The notes beneath the pieces were generated by a model. It did not search any database. It was given only the letters and a program-made list of their open reading frames with translations, and was not told where the DNA came from. Shown piece by piece: positions 32,422 to 42,719 of a stretch of 64,000 nt of DNA. The translations under genes were made by a program, and so were the position numbers. The DNA is from Drosophila pseudoobscura (lineage: Eukaryota; Arthropoda; Insecta; Diptera; Drosophilidae). Numbering within the stretch: the first letter of the stretch is position 1; each line of letters starts with the position of its first letter. Where the stretch lies: NCBI RefSeq assembly GCF_009870125.1, contig NC_046683.1:35231869-35295868 (forward strand), given 5' to 3'.

Positions 32422-33700
32422 ATGGATACACATATGGAGGCAGAAGCTGCCGCTACAATGGCAATGGATGTGCAGCAAGAGATTGGTGAGGAAATATCGA
32501 GGTGCATTCGGAACTTTAAAAAAGATTCCCAAGAACGAAAGCAAACGGCCTCTTATTTTCAAGCCAAAATATCAGCACTGAAAATGCGTGGAATCGCTTC
32601 AACAAAAACGACTCCAAACTTCGCGATACAGACAAAACGGATGAATACGTAAAATTCCGTGAAAACTTACGTACAACATGTAAGCAACACATTGCGATCT
32701 CTACCGAATGCATGGATAAGCTATCACAGACGTCTAGTGCTCGTGGGGAACGTCAAATCGTCTTTAAAGAAAAGCATGAGAATCCTCCAGTAGATCCCAA
32801 AGAAAGCGGTCTGATCCAGCAGTCCTCGAAGGATTACAGCAAACTGCTTTCGATATGTCGCAGACAAAAGGCCATAGTAGTGAAACAACTTTCAGAGGCG
32901 GAAGGACGCACATCAAGTGATTTGATACAATCACTATGGACTCAAGCACAGGAAGTCCACTTCACAATTCATGAGGAATACGAGGACCCAGTGGAAGGAG
33001 GACATGGTATCCTACCTAACACTGGAAAGTAAGGTCCAAAAAGCATGGGCAAAATCAGCCACACCAAACACGGATAACGTGCAGCTTCCACGCAGCAGCA
33101 TCTCAAAGTTTGATGGGGATTTATTCAAATCGGGGAGGCAGAAAGATTGATTCGACATATCGATCTAAAGGAAAAAAATTATGAAGCCGCTTGAGAAATA
33201 CTAGTTGACGCATACAACAATCCCAGAGATGTTTCGAATACAGTACTGAACCGCTTCCTAAATCATCAAACAACTAATGACGATCCCAAGCCATTAAATG
33301 TGTTGTACATAACAACCATAGAATCCCTTGCATCACTAAAGGGATTGTCCATCAATATATATACATGGGATCCAATATTGATTGCCATTATCAGCAACAA
33401 ACTGGTTGTTACAAATAAGGCCTTGTATGAGCAATCATTGGGAAGCTCAAAGGACATTCGAAGAATTTCGTCCAAATCTCCATCAGAACGACTGAATTGG
33501 CTACAAAAACAAAAAATGTGCGTTAATTGCTTTAGAACAAATCACAAAACAAACGCATGCCCAGGTCGAAACTGCTTCAATTGTGACAACAAGCACAACA
33601 CGATGCTACATTTGGAAACAGCATCAGGCGCAGCTACAGAATCAAGAGGCCCGACGGTTGGTGCAGCAAGTAACAACAGTTACAATCTACTGGCCACAGC
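32422..33700 (+). pseudogene. gag: BEL-3 gag with zinc knuckle
   Basis: Coding is spread over several frames. 32422-32652 (MDTHMEAEAAATM) is an N-terminal helical part. 32712-33032 continues (SSKDYSKLLSICRRQKAIVV). SISKFDGD near 33105 is the start of a DUF1759-like capsid, mostly deleted. 33220-33854 carries the C-terminal part with LNWLQKQKMCVNCFRTNHKT and CPGRNCFNC...HNTMLH, the zinc knuckle typical of BEL/Pao. Stops and at least one large deletion inactivate it. Confidence 0.8.
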
Positions 33701-34770
33701 TCGGAGCCGAGCATTACTACTCGTTGCTGCTACCAGATCAAAAGCAGCTAAGGACAGCAGGCCCGTCGCTACAAAACACGAAACTGGGATGGATTGTGGC
33801 AGGAAAAGTCAAATCTGCCAACAGTTTGACAACCCATTTGTGCAAAGGGAGTAAACGAGCTCATGAAAAGATTCTGGACTCTGGACAATCTAGAGACGGA
33901 AGACAAACCACGCACTGGAAACACGGTGCGAAGCTCATTTTATAGAAAATCTTCAGACAGCTTCAGACGGCCGGTTTATTGTAAAGCTCCCATTTTCCGA
34001 ACACCCTGGGGGGGTCGTTGGAAACCGCAACAAAAAGATTCCTAGCGTTGGAGCGGCGAAGCTCAACAGAAACTTGGAAGAGTTATGTGGATTTCATGGA
34101 AGAATATGAAGGACGAGGACAAATGAAGATGGTGCCAGCATCACAGATTCCTAAAAAACACTACTTCATACCACACTGTGTACTTAGACCTCAGAGCACC
34201 ACCACAAAGCTTCGGGTAGTATTCGATGCCTCATGCAAATCAGCAAGCGGGAAATCTTTGAACGACATTCTGCATGCTGGACCCACAGTTCAGAGCGGAC
34301 TTATGTTTTGCTACGATTTCGACTCTTAAGTGCGTATTCACAGCGGACATAGAAAAGATGTACTGACAATTGTGGATGAGTCCGGAGGATCAATTCCATC
34401 AGATGATAGTCTGGAGAAACAACCCTTCCGAAGATCTCAGGTACTATCGCCTGAAAACAGTCACATATGGGACAACAGCTGCTACGTTTCTAGCAACGTC
34501 ATCATCCAGTAGGATCATCAACACTAAAAAACGATTTGTACGCTGACGACTGTTTAACTGCAGCAAACACTATTCCACAACAGTCTTGTCTTTGCAACAG
34601 TGCAGTCTTTGGTTCCGAACTCACAAACCGAGTCCGACAGGATCTGCACATGGACATTAACACGGTTCCAGGATGCTTTTGGAGTGATTCCACCATTGTG
34701 CTATCCTGGATAAACACATCATTATGAACATACCATACTCGCATAGGCAAAATCCAGGCGTTCACAAACC
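33701..34770 (+). pseudogene. pol: BEL-3 pol: protease-deleted, RT and RNase H remnants
   Basis: At about 33702 the protease is missing: sequence jumps from NNSYNLLATA to the post-protease block (GAEHYYSLLLPD in the copy at 39917), a deletion of about 360 bp. RT follows with YVDFMEEYEGRGQMKMVPAS and TTKLRVVFDASCKSASGKSL (34018-34329), then FTADIEKMY with an in-frame stop (34336-34370), TVTYGTTAATFLAT and LYADDCLTAAN (34540-34575). An RNase H remnant has FWSDSTIVLSWIN (34678-34715). Substantial pieces between these are deleted. Confidence 0.8.
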
Positions 34771-35710
34771 AGTTACAATGGCGTCACGTGCTATCGGCCA
34801 GCAAAGAGCAGCAAGAGTCAAACAAGCACGCCCATTTCTTAATGCAGGCGTCGATTACTGTTGACTAATTTCGATCCACCATAAGATAAGACCAGGTAAA
34901 GCATATATCGCCGTGCTCTGCTGCTTTTCCACAAAGGCAGTGCACCTGGAGCTGGTAAGCGACCTGACCACAGATGCATTCTTGGCAGCCCTTTGTCGAC
35001 TCTTAAGCATTACAGTCACATTATTCAATGCGACAATGCAATGGGTGGAAATAACCAGCTCAAAGAATTAGTAGAAGCTATATCAAGCTCAAAGGCAATT
35101 GCTCTGATCACGAATCATTGCCACACAAAAAAGTAGAATTCAAATTCATTCCCCTAGAGCTCCGTCGTTTGGCAACCTCTGGGAAGCGGCGGTAAAATCA
35201 GCAAAAAAGATTCTAATAACATTCATTAACACAACCTTCTTGCCATTTGAAGAACTAAGCACAGTGATGATCGAAATTGCAGCGATTCTCAATTCTCGAA
35301 TAATTACTACAATGCCAAATGATCGAACTGATCCAACAGCGCTCACTCCAGGATACATTTTGACCCGATGTCAACACTGATTATCATGGAAAAACATTGT
35401 TAAAGCGCTGTGAATTGGTATCGCGCTGAAAAAATTCATTCTGGAAACAATGGTCTACGGAATAACTCCAAAAATTGCAAGCTCGGCATAAGTGGAAGAC
35501 CGCTTTACCAAACGTACCTGAAGGATTATTAGTTTTGGTGAAGATAGAAAACCTTCCAGTATTGAAGTGGCCAATGGGTCGCATCATTAAGACATATCCT
35601 GGACAGGACAACCAAGTAAGAGTGGTTGATGTTAAGACAGCATTTGGCGTAAACAAGCGCCCGATGACTTGTCTAGCTCCGCTATTTCCAGAAGATGTGG
35701 CAATCAAACA
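34771..35710 (+). pseudogene. pol: BEL-3 integrase and DUF5641-like domain
   Basis: The integrase core has KAYIAVLCCFSTKAVHLELV and LTTDAFLAALCRL (34895-34995), a deletion-bearing middle, and a block corresponding to the glutamate motif near 35155-35180 (FGNLWEAAVKSAKK). The 3' tail (35475-35700) has WKTALPNVPEGLLVLVKIEN, LKWPMGRIIKTYPGQDNQVR and KRPMTCLAPLFPE, the BEL/Pao C-terminal domain. Frame changes occur between the parts. Confidence 0.8.
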
Positions 35711-36410
35711 TTCCAACAACGTGATCAATGACATCACGGAAAATGATGAGCCACTTAAACAGCAAACAAGAATATTTTTACCTACAACAACATTATTAGT
35801 GATGTTGCTCATACTTCCATTAGCATTGTCACAGTCAATAAACTCGCAATAAAGCCTGTAATATTCTATGGGGAGCTTGGAACATCAAGAATAGCAACTT
35901 CTGGTTGGACCATGATCTTATACTATGACTTGGACCCATATTGGAGGGTATGCCACTAATGTCTGCTGGAATGTCAGAATTACGACACATGTGCCCTGAA
36001 CTAAAAAATATTCCGGCATGCAACTCCATAGTTCAACACTTTCAACATGTCTATAACGAGCTAAAAACAGGAAACGTTTTAGTGAAAAATTGTCGAAAGC
36101 GCAGATCACCGCTGGATATCATAGGAAATGTAGTAACCCGTTTTTTTGTGTTCTCGACTCAAAATACGCTGAGGAGATGACTCAATTAATTGAAAAAGTT
36201 AAAATCAATGAAGACTTCCTACTACATCTGCTTCAAAATCAAACAGCAATTGTCCACGCTACAATAAACGTACTCAAAAAAGACAAAGTATCCACGGATA
36301 ATCGCGTAAAAGTTTTGGAACAGCAATTGACTACTATCAACCGAGAAAGAGGGTCATATCACAACGATAATCTGACTCAAGCGTATTTAGGATTATATTA
36401 TTCTATTCTA
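35711..36410 (+). pseudogene. BEL-3 env-like N-terminal half
   Basis: A hydrophobic leader (FLPTTTLLVMLLILPLALSQ, about 35775-35835) follows pol. Next come GTSRIATSGWTMILYYDLDP (35880-35940), a basic site near 36095 (KRRSPLDIIGNV, in another frame) and a helical stretch at 36170-36350 (AEEMTQLIEKVKINEDFLLH). This layout matches the env-like ORFs of BEL-2 here. It is cut at about 36411 by CR1 sequence and appears to resume at 46814. Confidence 0.7.
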
Positions 36411-36441
36411 GCCCTTTGTTGGCTCCCTATACCCTATTTCG

Positions 36442-36473
<32 letters not shown>

Positions 36474-36698
36474 TATTTCGTATAAAAAAATTCCTATAAA
36501 TTTTATACCGTTGTTCCTTCCACTTTGTAGATCGAATTATTCCTTGCATGAACCGTTTAGGGTCTTATGCTCGGATTATAATTCCCTCTACCATATTATA
36601 TCCACCACTAATTCTCGTCCTCTTATTAAATTACTAATTTTTTCACACTTTTCTAGTAAATAGTAATTGTAGTGGTATTTGTAAGTGTATTTTGAAAG
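36411..36698 (+). mobile_element. CR1 3' fragment (copy F, left part)
   Basis: A short RT piece (TAGCCCTTTGTTGGCTCCCT, 36410-36450) joins an (AT)n/(TAAA)n run at 36438-36478. The CR1 3' UTR follows from TTTTATACCGTTGTTCC to TTTGAAAG, matching 27035-27225. About 460 bp are missing between these parts. Confidence 0.78.
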
Positions 36699-36703
36699 CA
36701 TGC

Positions 36704-37188
36704 TGTTCAGTTGCAGAAATATGGTTAATCAATAGTTTATAATAGCCGTCGGCATAACACAGTAACACCGTGACACAGTCTTTTATTTAACATGTAATTT
36801 AATACCTCACGACAACATACTAGCCATTGCAGTGAGTTCTGCTGACAATGCACTCTCTCCGCAGAGGGCGAAGACAGCGGTGCAATTGCTGACCATCACA
36901 ATGTCGCAATTGCCCACCAGACATTGAAATTTACAGACTCATCCCTTTTGTTACCTATAAATAAGAATCAATTTCATCAATAAAGTCAGTATCAGAAACA
37001 GTACCATAGCTGCCTGTCACTCATCTTCCATCGCAATCATCAGAGGCTGTCGCCGTGTCTTCAGACCCACCCAAAGTAGGATACCCACTCCGTAGTCCAA
37101 CTGGTTCAAGTTCTTGTTGCGACGACCAAACTGTAGACGGTTTATGTAACGTATGCAACAGAGTTTCCTACATACACACATATTAGCA
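36704..37188 (+). repeat. Solo LTR of a BEL-3-related element
   Basis: The 485-bp LTR runs from TGTTCAGTTGC to CATATTAGCA and is flanked by the direct repeat CATGC (36699-36703 and 37189-37193). It splits a CR1 3' UTR at GCATGC/TTAGTTTC, which is contiguous at 27227-27240 and 46553-46566. It is therefore a genuine insertion reduced to a solo LTR. It matches 47880-48378 along most of its length. Confidence 0.88.
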
Positions 37189-37440
37189 CATGCTTAGTTT
37201 CTTAGTAAGTGTAGTGCTAATTTCCTCGAATATTAGTCTAACATCTTTCCTGCATGTGCGCATTTGGTTCGGCTACGCGCCGTGCGTCATACGGCAGCGC
37301 CCCTCGGTCGGTTCGGCGGGAGGAGGGCTGCGTTTTGCCTGGGATCCGCGCGTAACAGCCTTCTGCTGGTGTCACACGGGACACTTGACGGTGCAGTAAT
37401 TGCATCGCCTCTTGTGAGATGCAGTCATTGCATGTCAACC
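37189..37440 (+). mobile_element. CR1 3' end (copy F, right part)
   Basis: This continues the UTR interrupted by the solo LTR: TTAGTTTCTTAGTAAGTGTAG, the GC-rich block (GGTTCGGCTACGCGCCGTGC) and the terminal GCAGTAATTGCATCGCCTC motif, ending at CATTGCATGTCAAC. Confidence 0.85.
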
Positions 37441-38022
37441 CTTCAATTCTATATACATATTAGCGTGTCCGTTATATGGGGGGAAATTTTTTTTTTCCGA
37501 ATTCATTCACGCTTACCCTCTTATTTTTTTCTTTTTGCCTTAAAGTATATGTGTTTAAAATATTATTTGAAAATTTTGTCCTTAACCCATGCCGAATCAC
37601 ACTCAAAGTTTTACATATGTGAAAGGCTTTTGAGAAATATTACTTAGTCCCCGATTTTTACAATAATACAATTTTAATCACGCAGTTCTAATATTTTATT
37701 GAGAATATTTTCTTTTTAAAGTCTCCTTTTTACAATACGGGTACACTTTTCTATATTCTATGTTCCACATCCACTGTTCGACGGCCGTGAATGTCTTGCA
37801 TCAATTTCATTTACTGCCTTAAGTAATGAGAGACTCTTCTTGCTTTTTAAGTAAGATGGCTTACTGTTCCATGATAAAGGTCACAGGCTCAGAAAACCGT
37901 CATCAATTTTAAGGCGATCAAATGATGTCCTGCCTTTTATAGATATAAAATCGTCCATATGTTTGTCTAAAATGGAAAGAAAACAAAAAATTGCATATTA
38001 GACTTAATCGTTCGTTCTCTTT
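37441..38022. other. Unassigned AT-rich stretch between two CR1 copies
   Basis: About 580 bp with poly-T runs (37483-37500, 37528-37540). I see no coding signal or match elsewhere in the window. It could be unique heterochromatic sequence or an old unrecognised element. Confidence 0.45.
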
Positions 38023-39320
38023 CGTAGTGATCAGACATGTTTTTGTTTTGCGCTCCGCATTTTTTCCTTTTGTTTTAAATAAACTTTAATTAACTTCCTA
38101 ACCAGCCAACAATCTGGAAACCTATTCTATTCCGCAAGTGCATGCCTTTTGATTTGTGATGAAACATTATTTAACTTTTTATTTTTTGGCGTCGGCTTGT
38201 CGTGTTTGTGTTGTTGCAGTGAGTGAGTACGCATTACATTGCATTGCAGTCCGCTCTCATCTGGTAGCTTTTGTTGTATTATCACTCTCTCCCTATCACC
38301 TAAACTTAAATAACTGTTCTTTCTCTCTCGCTCTCGTAACTTTCTGTTCAGTAGCTCTCTCTCTCTCTCTCATTAGCTGCTGCTGAAACTGTTCTCCTCT
38401 CCTCCTATTAGAGTTTGTCTGGCACACTGGTTTGATAGCCATTTGTTTTAAAATATTATTTGATTTTAATTTTGTTCAAATTTTGTATTATGGAGTTTTC
38501 TGTTGTATGTGCCAAAAAATCATGCAATAAGCAGATCACTCACGATCCGCCGATTATCCCCTGCTGAGTCTGCGTCAGCGTAGTGCACGCAAAATGCGCT
38601 GGATTTTCTGGCCTTGTGAGTGATGCCATTTCAAAGCGTAATGGCTTGCACTACAGTTGCGAGGCATGCCGTGTGGTGGAGAAAGACATGGTAGCTTTTA
38701 TGAGGCAGACGCGGAGTGGCTTTAAGGAGCTGCCTGTTGGTTTTAAAAACCAATACGATCGGCTCCTAGCCATGGAGGCTCAGTTTAGCGGTTTAAAACT
38801 GCTGAATGAGTCTCCGAGGCGCAAAAAGGTCACTCCGCGGGATCTGCAAGTGCCATCACTCAGCCGTGCGCCGCCCTAAAACTGACTCCGACCACTCCAA
38901 CTGTGCAGCAGTTGATCTCGTTTGCCACTCCAAGGGCAACGACAGCTGCTGGCGATGCAGATTCGGTCGCCGAATTCATCGCCTCGGAGAATGTGCATCC
39001 AAGTACGTCTGCAGCGTCCGTGTCCGTGGTGTCCGCAAGTTCGCTAGTTGTCCCGTCTATCCTGATCCCACCAGTAAATAGACGTTCCGGACCTCCGGAT
39101 ATTGCCACCACAGGTACTAGGCCTGTGGTGACTAAACCACTGGTGGGAGTCCCACCAAAACAACAAGTTTTTGTTTCACGGCTGGCCCCTGACCTCACAT
39201 GTAGTGATGTAATTGCTTTTATTCAAAGCAAAATAAAAGCCGTGGGATTAAAGGTATAGAAGTTCAACTTCTCTTATGCCAGGGAAATAGCCTCGTTTAA
39301 GATAAGCATCTCCCCAACTC
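38023..39320 (+). pseudogene. CR1 5' UTR and ORF1 (copy B)
   Basis: The 5' UTR (38023-38490) is similar to 22890-23374 and includes a (CT)n run at 38345-38371. ORF1 starts at 38491 (MEFSVVCAKKSC) but has a TGA in place of the tryptophan between the third and fourth zinc-finger cysteines (near 38566). Later parts stay similar (NGLHYSCEACRVVEKDMVAF; 38903-39259). The copy keeps EIASFKISISPTQF, showing the original frame at the ORF1 position broken in copy A. At 39321-39325 it switches to BEL-3 gag. Confidence 0.82.
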
Positions 39321-40472
39321 AATTTCGTCCAAATCTCCATCAGAACGACTGAATTGGGTACAAAAACAAAAAATGTGCGTTAATTGCTTTAGAACAAATC
39401 ACAAAACAAACGCATGCCCAGGTCGAAACTGCTTCAATTATGACAACAAGCACAACACGATGCTACATTTGGAAACAGCATCGGGCGCAGCTACAGAATC
39501 AAGAGGCCCGACGGTTGGTGCAGCAAGTAACAACAGTTACAATCTACTGGCCACAGCAAAGGGGGCAGCAGAAGCCAACAACGGGCAGGCTGCTAACTTC
39601 AGAGCACTGCTAGATTCAGGATCACAGATAAACTTGATCTCTGAACAAATGGCATCAATTTTGTCATTGAAACTAAAAGACACAACATTACGGATCGAAG
39701 GAATTGGAGTGCAATCAAAGACTAGCAGAGCACGAGTAAATGTGCTCATGAAATCCCTTCACAATGGTATTACGCAAAGAATTGAAGCTTTCGTATTACC
39801 ACAGATAACAGCTGATCAACCAGCTCAGGCACTCGATTCAGGGACCTTAAACGTTCCAAGCAAGATCTCACTGGCAGATCCAAACTTTCATAAGCCAGGC
39901 AAAATCGACATGCTAATCGGAGCCGAGCATTACTACTCGCTGCTGCTACCAGATCAACAGCAGCTAACGACAGGAGGCCCGTTGCTAAAAGCACGAAACT
40001 GGGATGGTTTGTGGCAGGAAAAGTCAAACCTGCCCACAATTCCTCACCCATTTGTGCAACGGGAGTAAACGAGCTCATGGGAAGATTCTGGACTCTGGAC
40101 AATCTAGAGACGGAAGACAAACCACAAAGCACGGTACGAAGCTCATTTTATAGAAATTCTTCAGACAGCTTCAGACGGCCGGTTTATTGTAAAGCTCCCA
40201 TTTTCCGAACACCCTTCAGCCCTGGGGGAGTCGTTGGAAACCGCAACAAAAAGATTCCTAGCGTTGGAGCGGCGAAGCTCAACAGAAGCTGGGAAGGGTT
40301 ATTTGGACTTCATGGAAGAGTATGAAGGACTAGGACATATGAAGATTGTGCCAGCATCAAAAGTTCCCAAAAGGCACTACTTCATTCCACATCATTGTGT
40401 ACTCAAACCTGAGAGCACCACCACAAAGCTTTGGGTAGTATTCGATGCCTCATGCAAATCAACAAGCCAAAT
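39321..40472 (+). pseudogene. BEL-3-type gag end, aspartic protease and RT start, embedded in CR1
   Basis: The 231-codon frame from 39373 carries the zinc knuckle (MCVNCFRTNHKT) and then a retropepsin-like domain with active site FRALLDSGSQINLIS (39599-39645) and GAEHYYSLLLPD (39916-39951), the DUF1758-type protease of BEL/Pao. This protease is deleted in the longer BEL-3 copy. The RT start follows at 40234-40470 (YLDFMEEYEGLGHMKIVPAS, TTKLWVVFDASCKS). The right junction to CR1 is near 40473. Confidence 0.82.
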
Positions 40473-40925
40473 CATGGCTCCCTATACCCTATTTGGTGGT
40501 TCTCTTGAGAGAATTACCCTGGTGGATGATCTGGGTGTTATGTTAGACCCCAAGTTAAAGTTTTCCGAAATTGGACGACTCCTATATAACAAAGACTCTC
40601 TATACCTCGCTTGTTCGTCCGATCTTAGAATACGGCTCCTGAGTATGGTGCCCTCAGGACCGTATAGAATCAGTGCAGAAAAACTTTTTACTCTTTGCTC
40701 TGCGGGGCCTTAACTGGGATGTGGGTGTAAGACTCCCATCTTACTCTAGTAGACTGCTATTAGTAAACCTCCCATCCTTAGTTAACCGTAGAAAAATGCT
40801 TGGTGTTATATTTATGCACAACTTGATCAGGGGTGACATAGACAGCCCTGATCTGTTAAGCCGCATAAACTTCACGATTCCTATTAGACTGACTAGAAAT
40901 TTTATACCGTTGTTCCTTCCACTTT
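40473..40925 (+). pseudogene. CR1 RT C-terminal part (copy B)
   Basis: MAPYTLFGGSLERITLVDDL resumes CR1 RT at the position of 26530, with an internal deletion near 40570 (the HISTMVNKAMG block is missing). The C-terminal region (40673-40915; NFLLFALRGLNWDVG, SRINFTIPIRLTRNF) follows. It is interrupted at 40925 by the LOA element and continues at 46378. Confidence 0.8.
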
Positions 40926-41429
40926 TCTGGTCTGATGAGCTTGTGAGGTAGCTCAAAGGGGGCCTAGCTGTGGCCGCCGGACGGGTCGCGGGTTGCGGAT
41001 AGCGAACGGCCTACCTCGGTAGGTCAGCTGCGAATAAGCGGGCATCCCTCACGGGAGAGTACCGAAATAAGCAGTCCCGGACAGCCAGCGGGTGTTCGCG
41101 AAGCAGCAACACTGACGATGCGCTTGTGGTGCCGCCTCAATAAGTAGCTCACACACTCCCATCCACACACAATACCTACCCACATCCCAACCCCCACATC
41201 CACCTTACACCGAGAGTCAGCCTGGCTGGGGGCCCGGTATAAAAAATAGCCCAGTCTCTAACGGAGGGCTCAGGGACTTGGCAGCCCCCTGTTCAAATGA
41301 TGCCTTACCCGGGCAACGTGGATCTCTGCCGGGCTGACCTTTCCCTTTCTCTGCATCTCGTGGGAATAAGATGTATAACAACAAAAACAAAAAACCAACA
41401 AAAAAACAAATGAGTGCGGCGCTCCCCAA

Positions 41430-42719
41430 ATGCCAACTGGGAGCAATCCCAAGCTCGGAAAGGCAGCGGCCCAAAGGCCTGGCCCAACCGGCTCTATAGT
41501 AGGGAATACCTACAAGGTGGAAGGTGCCTGTGCGAACCCGAGGGGGTCCCATCCCGAATCCGGTGTGGGTGGCAAGGTAACTCCCGAAGCTGACACCTTG
41601 GAAGGAAAGCTAAGCAATATTGCGGCTGCCCGATCTTCTGGTAAAGCGGAGGAGGTTGACTTGCCGTCGACAAGTGCCCAAGCCAGACGATACTCATATG
41701 CCGAAAAGAGGAGTGCAGGGCACATACTCCGTCGGCAACACGCCAGCAGTGAAGCCAGCCCATCAGCCGAATGGCTGAAGAAGGTGGAATGGGCTTCGGC
41801 CGTACTTCCGGAGTTCACCTTAGAACAGAAAAAGGTGGCTCCCCAAGCCAAGAGGCAGCGCCTGCAGGAGACACCGGGACCGGTAGCAAAGCGCTCCAGA
41901 GTGCTGCCAAATGTCTCCTTTGCGCAGATTGCCAAGGAGAGGACGCTAATTGGTGTCCTCGACAAAGGCAGCGCAGAGGGGAGAATCCCAAGGAGTCAGT
42001 GGAAGTGGGTGGAAGCGGCATTGGCCGACCGCTGCTTCGAACTCCTCGACAAAGACCCTGGACCTCCGCCAGTCTGCAAGGACATGGGGTGGTTCCAGGG
42101 CAATGTTAAGATAATTGCCTGCGAAGACGAGCGCTCTGTGAAGCTTTACAAAGCGGCGGTAGCGCAGGTCGGCGAGGTTTATGCTGGGGCGAAACTCGTC
42201 GCAGTCGACTGGAGCGAGGTGCCCAGCAGACCGAGGGCCAGAATTTGGGTGACGGCTACCTTTAAGGAGCCAGAACGCATCCTCAAGATGTTGCAGAGAT
42301 GCGACCCAGGACTACCAACCTCCGATTGGAAGGTAGCCAAAGTTGAGACGACACAAGGGCCGACTAACCAGGCAGTTCTCGTTCTCAATAAAGAGTCGCT
42401 GGCCCCGATAGAGGCAGCAAAAGGAGAGCTAAACTTCGGCTTCAGCTCGGTCACCATCAAGGTGTACAAATCGGACGCGGCGGCCGCGGCGCTTCCTGTC
42501 GTCAACCCAGACGTGCAGGATGTCGTTGCGGAGATCGAAGCGCCTGACGACGAGCTGGAGCCAGACCAGGAAGGCTTCTCCTCAGAGACAGAACTGATGC
42601 TCGACTTCGAGTCAATGTGCCGAGAGAGAGTCTCAGATGACTCGGACGCGGACATCACGGTGGTGGAGAATCTTGAAGATGGTCCTAAGGATCCTTCAAA
42701 TAAATCTCCACCACTGTAA
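41430..42719 (+). CDS. LOA-clade LINE ORF1 protein
   Basis: The frame of 429 codons is intact. The N-terminal third is Ser/Ala/Gly-rich with basic patches (AKRQRLQETPGPVAKRSRVL, about 150-170). A globular part follows (about 175-350; WKWVEAALADRCFELL, ARIWVTATFKEPERILKMLQ), and the C-terminus is very acidic (DDELEPDQEGFSSETELML). No CCHC knuckles are present in this frame. It is expected to coat element RNA. ORF2 overlaps the last ~40 codons in the +1 frame. The function beyond RNA binding is inferred. Confidence 0.8.
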   Translation: MPTGSNPKLGKAAAQRPGPTGSIVGNTYKVEGACANPRGSHPESGVGGKVTPEADTLEGKLSNIAAARSSGKAEEVDLPSTSAQARRYSYAEKRSAGHILRRQHASSEASPSAEWLKKVEWASAVLPEFTLEQKKVAPQAKRQRLQETPGPVAKRSRVLPNVSFAQIAKERTLIGVLDKGSAEGRIPRSQWKWVEAALADRCFELLDKDPGPPPVCKDMGWFQGNVKIIACEDERSVKLYKAAVAQVGEVYAGAKLVAVDWSEVPSRPRARIWVTATFKEPERILKMLQRCDPGLPTSDWKVAKVETTQGPTNQAVLVLNKESLAPIEAAKGELNFGFSSVTIKVYKSDAAAAALPVVNPDVQDVVAEIEAPDDELEPDQEGFSSETELMLDFESMCRERVSDDSDADITVVENLEDGPKDPSNKSPPL

